Source: GCA-020348365 sp964347995 (GTDB lineage: Archaea > Thermoproteota > Bathyarchaeia > Bathyarchaeales > Bathyarchaeaceae). From it: DNA of 18,026 nucleotides. Where the stretch lies: the NCBI GenBank assembly GCA_964347995.1, contig CAYGBA010000028.1, positions 1 to 18,026 of the forward strand, written 5' to 3'. The translations under genes and the position numbers were made by a program. Below are positions 13,345-18,026 of this stretch, in pieces. The notes under the pieces were generated by a model. That model ran no database searches, was not told where the DNA came from, and worked only from the letters and a program-made list of their open reading frames with translations. The first letter of the stretch is position 1. Each line of letters begins with the position of its first letter.

Positions 13345-15294
13345 ATGGTTTCCGTCAATCCCTTTGCGGAGTTTCGTGAGGAGTGTGAAGCTGCCTTAAA
13401 GGATGCTCTAGGCAGGCTATACCCTCAGATTTCTATACCTCAAATCAGACTCGAATATCCTCCAGATCCCGAGTTCGGCGAGCTTAGTTCTTCACTCTGT
13501 TTTGAACTAGCCAAACAAACTAAGGAGAAGCCTATTGAAATGGCAGAGAAGGTTATGCGGTCCATAGATGCATCTCAATTTGCATTAATCCTGTCACTCA
13601 AAGCAGCCGGAAAAGCATACATCAACTTCTACGTAAACCTTCAAGAGTTCTCTGAGCTTACTTTAGGGTCAATCACAACTCTTGACACCGAATATGGATA
13701 CGTTAAGACCGACGAACCGAAGAAGATCATCGTCGAACACACAAGTGCTAATCCAATCAGTCCCATTCACATCGGACAGGCAAGAAACCCCATATTAGGA
13801 GACGCTCTTGCGTCCATTCTGAAGGCTCGTGGACACAAGGTCTTTCGACACTACTACATAGATGACGTAGGTCGCCAAGCAGCAGTCGTCGCCTACGGCT
13901 ACCAAAAGCTTGGACAGCCCAAACCTGAGGGAAAGCCCGACCATTTCATAGGCAAAATCTACACGATAACAAGCTGCATAACAGAAATCGACCGCCTCAA
14001 AGAGGAGACCAAGCGAGCAAAAGAGCTTGGAGCAACAGAAGAAGCTTCGAAACTGCAACAAGAACTGGACGACTGGACATCCGTTGCAGCCGAGCTTAAC
14101 AGCAGATTTCCCAAGCTTTTTGACAAGCTTCTCAAATCCGTTCAGAAGGATGAGAACCCCGAAGTCAAGATGAATGATCTGGTCCGAGAATACGAGGCCG
14201 GCGAGGAAGAAGCAAAAAACTTGGTCAGAGAAATCTGCCAAATCTGCATTGATGGTCTCAAGAAAACTCTTCATGGCATTGGGATTTCGTTTGACTCATG
14301 GGATTGGGAGAGCAGTATTGCGTGGAGTAGCGCTGTTGAGCGCACTCTTGAGAGATTGAAGAAAACTCCGTTTGTTTTCCGTGTAGGCGGCGTTTTGGAG
14401 TTCGATGCTGAAAAGGTTGTCAACAATCTTGATCTTAGAGACAAGCTGGGTTTAAGATATGGCTACGAGGTTCCGTCTCTGACGTTAGTGAGAGCGGATG
14501 GTACCACCTTATACACGACCCGTGACATCCCATACAGCTTGTGGAAGTTTGAGAGAGCTGAGAAGGTGATCAATGTAGTGGGGATGGAACAGGCTCTGGC
14601 TCAGCTCCAGTTGAAACTTGCCCTATGCGCTCTTGGCTATACGGATCAGGCGGAGAATCTGGTTCACTTCGCTTATAATTTGGTCAGTCTACCTGGCTAC
14701 CGAATGTCAAGCCGCAGAGGACGCTACATCACTCTGGATCAGGTTATCGATGAGGCTGTAAATAGGGCGTATGATGAGGTTTCAAAAAGGTCTCCACATC
14801 TTTCAAATGAAGAGAAGCGCAAAATCTCAAATTGGGTTGGTATCGGAGCTATTAAGTACGCGCTCATTGAAGTTGATCCATCAAAACCTGTAGTTTTTAC
14901 ATGGGATCGAGTTTTGGATTTCGAGAAAAACAGCGCGCCCTACATTCAATACTCCCACGCAAGAGCCTGCAGTATTCTGAGAAAAGCATGTAGAAAACCA
15001 GAAAACCCCGACTATTCACTCTTGAAAGACGAGCTGGAGCGTGACATAATCCTAACATTAGCGCGCTTTCCTGAAGTCTTCACGGACGCAGCCGAGAACC
15101 TGAGACCAAACGAAATCGCCGACTTCGCTAATGCTCTTGCAGACAAGTTCAACAAATTCTACGCTGCCCTGCCTGTAATCAAAGCTGACCCAAAAGGATT
15201 GAGCGATGCTAGACTTATGCTTGTAGACGCAACAAGGAGCGTCTTTCGAAACGCTCTCAGCCTGCTCGGCATAGAGGCTCCCGAAAAGATGTAA
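13345..15294 (+). CDS. argS: Arginyl-tRNA synthetase
   Basis: The 649-aa class I synthetase charges tRNA-Arg. Residues about 8-95 are the N-terminal tRNA-recognition (Add-1) domain. The catalytic part starts at VEHTSANPISPIHIGQ with the HIGH motif as HIGQ (142-145), and has YIDDVGRQ after it. The KMSKS-equivalent is RMSSRRG (453-459). The C-terminal DALR anticodon-binding domain begins near YIQYSHARA (533). ATG 13345 is chosen because GGTGAG (13333-13338) lies 6 nt upstream; the frame remains open through the tRNA, but that part is not protein. The gene starts 15 nt after the CCA of tRNA-Arg(CCG), its own substrate. The HIGQ and RMSSRRG variants are departures from consensus; ArgRS enzymes are known to vary here. 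Confidence 0.96.
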   Translation: MVSVNPFAEFREECEAALKDALGRLYPQISIPQIRLEYPPDPEFGELSSSLCFELAKQTKEKPIEMAEKVMRSIDASQFALILSLKAAGKAYINFYVNLQEFSELTLGSITTLDTEYGYVKTDEPKKIIVEHTSANPISPIHIGQARNPILGDALASILKARGHKVFRHYYIDDVGRQAAVVAYGYQKLGQPKPEGKPDHFIGKIYTITSCITEIDRLKEETKRAKELGATEEASKLQQELDDWTSVAAELNSRFPKLFDKLLKSVQKDENPEVKMNDLVREYEAGEEEAKNLVREICQICIDGLKKTLHGIGISFDSWDWESSIAWSSAVERTLERLKKTPFVFRVGGVLEFDAEKVVNNLDLRDKLGLRYGYEVPSLTLVRADGTTLYTTRDIPYSLWKFERAEKVINVVGMEQALAQLQLKLALCALGYTDQAENLVHFAYNLVSLPGYRMSSRRGRYITLDQVIDEAVNRAYDEVSKRSPHLSNEEKRKISNWVGIGAIKYALIEVDPSKPVVFTWDRVLDFEKNSAPYIQYSHARACSILRKACRKPENPDYSLLKDELERDIILTLARFPEVFTDAAENLRPNEIADFANALADKFNKFYAALPVIKADPKGLSDARLMLVDATRSVFRNALSLLGIEAPEKM

Positions 15295-15384
15295 GAGTGA
15301 TCACAGAAACATCGCTGCTAGAAGCGAAGACCCTAAAGTGATTGAATTACATGAAGACTGTTGAATCAGGTGGTTACTCCGTCA

Positions 15385-15978
15385 ATGTCTAAGGAGGACC
15401 TTATGGAAGAAGTCGCCACTGAGGTTATGGCTTGCAAAAAATGCGGGTTATCGAAGAAACGCAGGAACCCTGTTCCCGGGGAGGGCGACCTTGACGCTGA
15501 TGTACTGTTTATTGGTGAGGCTCCTGGCTACTGGGAAGACGTGAAAGGTAAGCCTTTCGTTGGCTCAGCTGGGGAGATCCTTGACGAAATGCTTTCAAAG
15601 ATCGGGCTCTCCCGAAACAAAGTCTACATAGCCAATATTCTTAAGTGCAGGCCACCAGAGAACCGAGACCCTTCAGTAAGCGAGGTCAAAGATTGCGTTC
15701 CATACCTTGATCAACAAATCAAGATCATAAAGCCTAAAATCATCGTGACACTCGGCAGACACTCCACCTCTTACATTCTCTCCAGATGTGGACTAGAAGG
15801 AGCAGGCATTGAAAAACTCCATGGAGGAAAATATGCGGTGGAGCTTCTAGGTTTTAAGGTACTTCTTATTCCCATGTACCATCCCGCAGCGGTACTTTAC
15901 AACCCGAAGTATAGGAGTGCTCTGGAAAGAGATTTTCAACTGCTGAGGGGGGAGCTTGAAAGACTGGGATGCCTTTGA
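15385..15978 (+). CDS. Type-4 uracil-DNA glycosylase (Fe-S)
   Basis: The 197-aa enzyme removes uracil from DNA, starting base-excision repair. Numbered from ATG 15385, the four 4Fe-4S cysteines are C17, C20 (CKKC), C88 and C104. Motif A is GEAPGYWEDVKGKPFVGSAG with the uracil-stacking Phe in KPFVG, and ILKCRPPENRDP follows. The C-terminal motif is YHPAA with the catalytic-region His. This is the UDG family 4 layout. ATG 15385 is taken as the start with GGTGG 11 nt upstream; TTG 15361 would add eight residues. It follows argS by 90 nt on the same strand and may share a transcript. The long frame is complete. Confidence 0.94.
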   Translation: MSKEDLMEEVATEVMACKKCGLSKKRRNPVPGEGDLDADVLFIGEAPGYWEDVKGKPFVGSAGEILDEMLSKIGLSRNKVYIANILKCRPPENRDPSVSEVKDCVPYLDQQIKIIKPKIIVTLGRHSTSYILSRCGLEGAGIEKLHGGKYAVELLGFKVLLIPMYHPAAVLYNPKYRSALERDFQLLRGELERLGCL

Positions 15979-16044
15979 TTAAAGGCTGCCAAGGCGACCT
16001 GTCATCAGAGAGTCATCCCTTGTGTCCATTTCATGGTCGTAGAT

Positions 16045-16096
16045 CATGGCTAGTTCTGATCGTATCTGAAGCTAGATCGATCTTCTAGTTGCCATG
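16045..16096. repeat. 52-nt interrupted inverted repeat after the UDG gene
   Basis: The left arm has CATGG, CTAG, then GATCG (16045-16062). The right arm has CGATC, CTAG, then CCATG (16078-16096). The loop is 15 nt and the three paired blocks are separated by short internal loops (TTCT/TT and none/TTG). In RNA it would form a stem of 14 pairs. It lies 67 nt after the UDG stop and 84 nt beyond the end of the convergent RHH gene. It could be a structured RNA or a shared 3' hairpin; no T-run follows it. Confidence 0.45.
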
Positions 16097-16179
16097 AATC
16101 GAGATTCTGATTTTGAATGGATGTAAAATTTCTTGGTTGGATAGCTGCCTAAGGATGGAATAGTCGGCTTAGTTTGTTC

Positions 16180-16332
16180 CTATTCTTCCCTTCTGGTCCA
16201 CAATTCTCTTTTCAGCAGATCTCTGACGGCTGCGCGGATGGCTGCGCTTCGACTCGGATACATGGCCGCCCTCACCAGTTCATCGAGCCCCTCCAGATAA
16301 GCTTCAGGAAGCAGAACCGTTACAAGCTTCAT
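16180..16332 (-). CDS. Small ribbon-helix-helix (CopG-like) transcriptional regulator
   Basis: The 50-aa product begins MKLVTVLLPEAYLEGLDELV, then AAMYPSRSAAIRAAVRDLLKREL: a beta strand, helix A, the P-SRSAAIR turn/helix B pattern of RHH repressors. The ATG at 16332 is preceded by GGTGA with 7-nt spacing, typical of archaeal ribosome sites. RHH proteins dimerise and bind short palindromes, often near their own promoter; GATGTACATC at 16463-16472 upstream is a candidate site. It is divergent from the topoisomerase gene. The last five residues are charged and rather unstructured. Confidence 0.85.
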   Translation of the reverse strand: MKLVTVLLPEAYLEGLDELVRAAMYPSRSAAIRAAVRDLLKRELWTRREE

Positions 16333-16668
16333 CGTGATTCACCCGAATCTCCACATTATCTGGCTATTATGTAGCTGTAGCCTTAATAGAATTTACTGTG
16401 TTGATTTGTAATTTGCCGCATCTTTCTCGGCTGCATGCTCATTATGTATAAAACGTTTTTCAGATGTACATCGCTGAAATTCAGAAAAGGGGGTTTGCGG
16501 GAGATATCATCCGCCCAGCGTGGCTTCAAATCCGACGCTTCGTACCGTTGTACACAGATTGGAGAAGTCTTAGATGTGTCTAGAAAGAAGGGGAAAAACG
16601 GCGCTGAAGTAAGCAAGGTTTAAGTTATCTGTTACGCCGTTTAGGAATCTACTTGGCGGAGAAGATAG
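16333..16668. promoter_or_regulatory. Divergent intergenic region between RHH gene and topoisomerase IB
   Basis: This 336-nt stretch carries a strong plus-strand TATA-like TATGTATAAAACG (16443-16455). Just after it are the perfect palindrome GATGTACATC (16463-16472), lying inside a larger TTTCAG...CTGAAA inverted repeat, and CTGAA-A-TTCAG (16474-16484). A second TATA-like GTTTAAGTTAT sits at 16618-16628, about 41 nt before the topoisomerase start. On the minus strand AT-rich sequence at 16384-16395 could serve the RHH gene. Short frames here (for example 16464-16586) have no homology I recognise. Confidence 0.5.
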
Positions 16669-18026
16669 ATGGAGCAGCTGAGCCATGAGGGTGTCCTTGT
16701 TCCTCAGCGTTATGCGGGAAAGGGGCTCACAATCACGGTGGAGGGGAATAGGATTAAGCTGACGTCTGAGCAGGAGGAAATGGCTCTCGCTTGGGCTAAG
16801 AAAGTCGGGACTCCATATGTTGAAGATCGCGTCTTCGCCAAAAACTTCCACCGCGACTTTTCCAAGAAACTAGGCATCCATGTGAAGCCCGGAGAAGTCG
16901 ACTATTCAGAGGTTCTTTCCTCTGTCCAAGAGGAGCGAAGGTGGAAGGCGAATCTCTCGAGAAAGAAGAAGAAAGAACTGGCGTTCCAAAGGAAAGCTAA
17001 AAGCAATGCGAACAAAGAGCGCTACGGATACGCCTGGGTTGACGGCGAAAAGGTGGAGGTGGCCAACTATGCTGTTGAGCCCAGTTGCATGTTCATGGGG
17101 CGTGGTAAGCACCCCTTAAGGGGACGCTGGAAGGAAGGCCCTCGAGAGGAGGATGTCGAACTCAACCTTTCGCCGGATGCTCCGAGACCGCCAGGAAACT
17201 GGAAGGCTATACTATGGCAACGTGACGCCATGTGGATCGCACGTTGGCAAGATAAGCTGACTGGCAGGATGAAGTATGTATGGTTTTCCGACTCCAGCAT
17301 CCTGAAACAAAGGAAGGATATCGAGAAGTTTGAGAAGGCGAGAAAACTTCGCCAGAACCTTAACCGTGTCCAAAGACATATCTGGGAAAGCCTCAACGCC
17401 CATGATATCAGGCGTAGAAAGATAGCCACGGTCTCCTTTCTCATCGACAGGCTGAAAATCAGGGTTGGTGATGAGAAGGACCCTGACGAGGCAGACACGA
17501 TAGGCGCATCCACTCTCAGACCAGAACATATACACTTCCATGGTGATGACGAGGTGACTTTCGACTTCCTCGGAAAGGACTCTATACATCATGTCGTTAG
17601 AGACCAACTCCCAATTGGTGTCATAAGGAACCTGGAGGAATTCGCAGCGAAGGCAGGCGTCCCCCTTTTCCAAGGGGTTAGCTCGAAACATGTGAGCGCG
17701 TTCCTGGATGAGGTCTTAGAAGGGTTGTCAGCAAAGGTATTCCGTACCAATTATGCTTCAGAAGCCGCTGAGGCGAGGCTACAGAAAGCTCTTGTTAGAC
17801 ATGAAGACCCTGATTACCTAAAGAAGTATATCGCTACTATAGCGAATCTTGAAGCCGCCAAGGTCTGCAACCATAGACGCACTATCCCCAAGACCTGGAA
17901 GTCTTCTCTGGAAAGGAGAAAGACCCGACTGAAGACTCTGAGATGCCGAGCGAAAGAAGCTCAAAGCAAGCTAAAGCAGAAGATTATGGAACGGAAAGAA
18001 AAATACATCGAGAGATTGCAGAAGAA
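16669..18026 (+). CDS. DNA topoisomerase IB, eukaryotic type (partial, C-terminus beyond window end)
   Basis: The open frame gives 452 residues to the window edge. Residues 1-60 are a short poorly conserved N-terminus, then comes the TopIB core. CMFMGRGKHPLRGRWKEG (about 141-158) matches the FRGRGNHPKMG segment of human Top1. RVGDEKD carries R265 (human R488), FDFLGKDS carries K303 (K532), AKVFRTNYAS carries R360 (R590), and VCNHRRTIPKTW carries H402 (H632). A charged helical linker starts near 415. The catalytic Tyr domain lies beyond the window. The enzyme relaxes supercoils through a 3'-phosphotyrosyl intermediate. ATG 16669 follows an in-frame TAG directly, and GGAG at 16658-16661 is 7 nt upstream. 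Topoisomerase IB is known in Thaumarchaeota-related archaea, a lineage clue. Confidence 0.95.
   Translation, partial: MEQLSHEGVLVPQRYAGKGLTITVEGNRIKLTSEQEEMALAWAKKVGTPYVEDRVFAKNFHRDFSKKLGIHVKPGEVDYSEVLSSVQEERRWKANLSRKKKKELAFQRKAKSNANKERYGYAWVDGEKVEVANYAVEPSCMFMGRGKHPLRGRWKEGPREEDVELNLSPDAPRPPGNWKAILWQRDAMWIARWQDKLTGRMKYVWFSDSSILKQRKDIEKFEKARKLRQNLNRVQRHIWESLNAHDIRRRKIATVSFLIDRLKIRVGDEKDPDEADTIGASTLRPEHIHFHGDDEVTFDFLGKDSIHHVVRDQLPIGVIRNLEEFAAKAGVPLFQGVSSKHVSAFLDEVLEGLSAKVFRTNYASEAAEARLQKALVRHEDPDYLKKYIATIANLEAAKVCNHRRTIPKTWKSSLERRKTRLKTLRCRAKEAQSKLKQKIMERKEKYIERLQK

Noticed and set aside
16500..16545. Possible tRNA-like T-arm around GGCTTCAAATCC
   Set aside because: The flanking five bases on each side do not pair, and no acceptor or anticodon stem is found.
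16435..16623. Plus-strand open frame of 62 codons ahead of topoisomerase IB, and a 40-codon frame from ATG 16464
   Set aside because: Neither has a recognisable family or ribosome site, and the ATG at 16464 lies too close to the TATA-like element to be inside the transcript. Left as unproven.
17212..17691. Minus-strand open frame of 159 codons within the topoisomerase gene
   Set aside because: It is antisense to a clear topoisomerase IB core with catalytic residues.

Overview
The window is archaeal, and the best guess is a Bathyarchaeia-like lineage. The evidence is an archaeal-type bifunctional FBP aldolase/phosphatase, a DUF1616 membrane protein, several one-wing helix-turn-helix (wHTH) and ribbon-helix-helix (RHH) regulators of archaeal type, GGTGA-type ribosome sites, TATA-box promoters with apparently leaderless genes, an intron-containing tRNA, and a eukaryotic-type topoisomerase IB. 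Topoisomerase IB is known in Thaumarchaeota and relatives, including some Bathyarchaeota. No rRNA or marker phylogeny could be run, so the lineage is inference.

Positions 1-7151, all on the minus strand, form a surface-glycan cluster. In transcription order it holds a DegT-type sugar aminotransferase, a Gfo/Idh/MocA dehydrogenase and a left-handed beta-helix acetyltransferase. These three overlap by 1-4 nt and match the WbpE/WbpB/WbpD (WlbC/WlbA/WlbB) trio that makes UDP-GlcNAc3NAcA-type 2,3-diamino sugars. Next come a GT2 glycosyltransferase, a polysaccharide deacetylase, a second GT2-like transferase with a hydrophobic C-terminus, a DUF362 protein, and a second Gfo/Idh/MocA oxidoreductase cut by the window start. 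Immediately upstream (7262-8745, same strand) is a three-gene cassette: a wHTH regulator, a signal-peptide/TM protein, and a DUF1616 protein.

Positions 8879-11142 hold small accessory genes: an unknown basic-tailed protein, a probable 39-aa protein with a related leader, two convergent overlapping wHTH genes, and an MBL-fold hydrolase of lactonase-like type. Positions 11283-12404 encode the gluconeogenic FBP aldolase/phosphatase.

Positions 12675-15978 run on the plus strand: an RHH+wHTH regulator, then a tRNA-Arg(CCG) with a 26-nt intron in the anticodon stem (29/30), then the cognate argS only 15 nt after the encoded CCA, then a family-4 uracil-DNA glycosylase. The final part holds a 50-aa RHH gene on the minus strand and the 5' part of a topoisomerase IB gene (16669 to the window end). 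That gene carries the catalytic Arg, Lys, Arg and His residues but is cut before the active-site Tyr.

The items most worth a second look are the tRNA-Arg/argS pair with its non-canonical intron, the aminotransferase whose conserved N-terminus lies upstream of any standard start codon, the duplicated leader in front of two small genes near 9.3-9.5 kb, the HTH/TM/DUF1616 cassette beside the diamino-sugar pathway, and the regulatory-looking inverted repeats around 16.0-16.5 kb.
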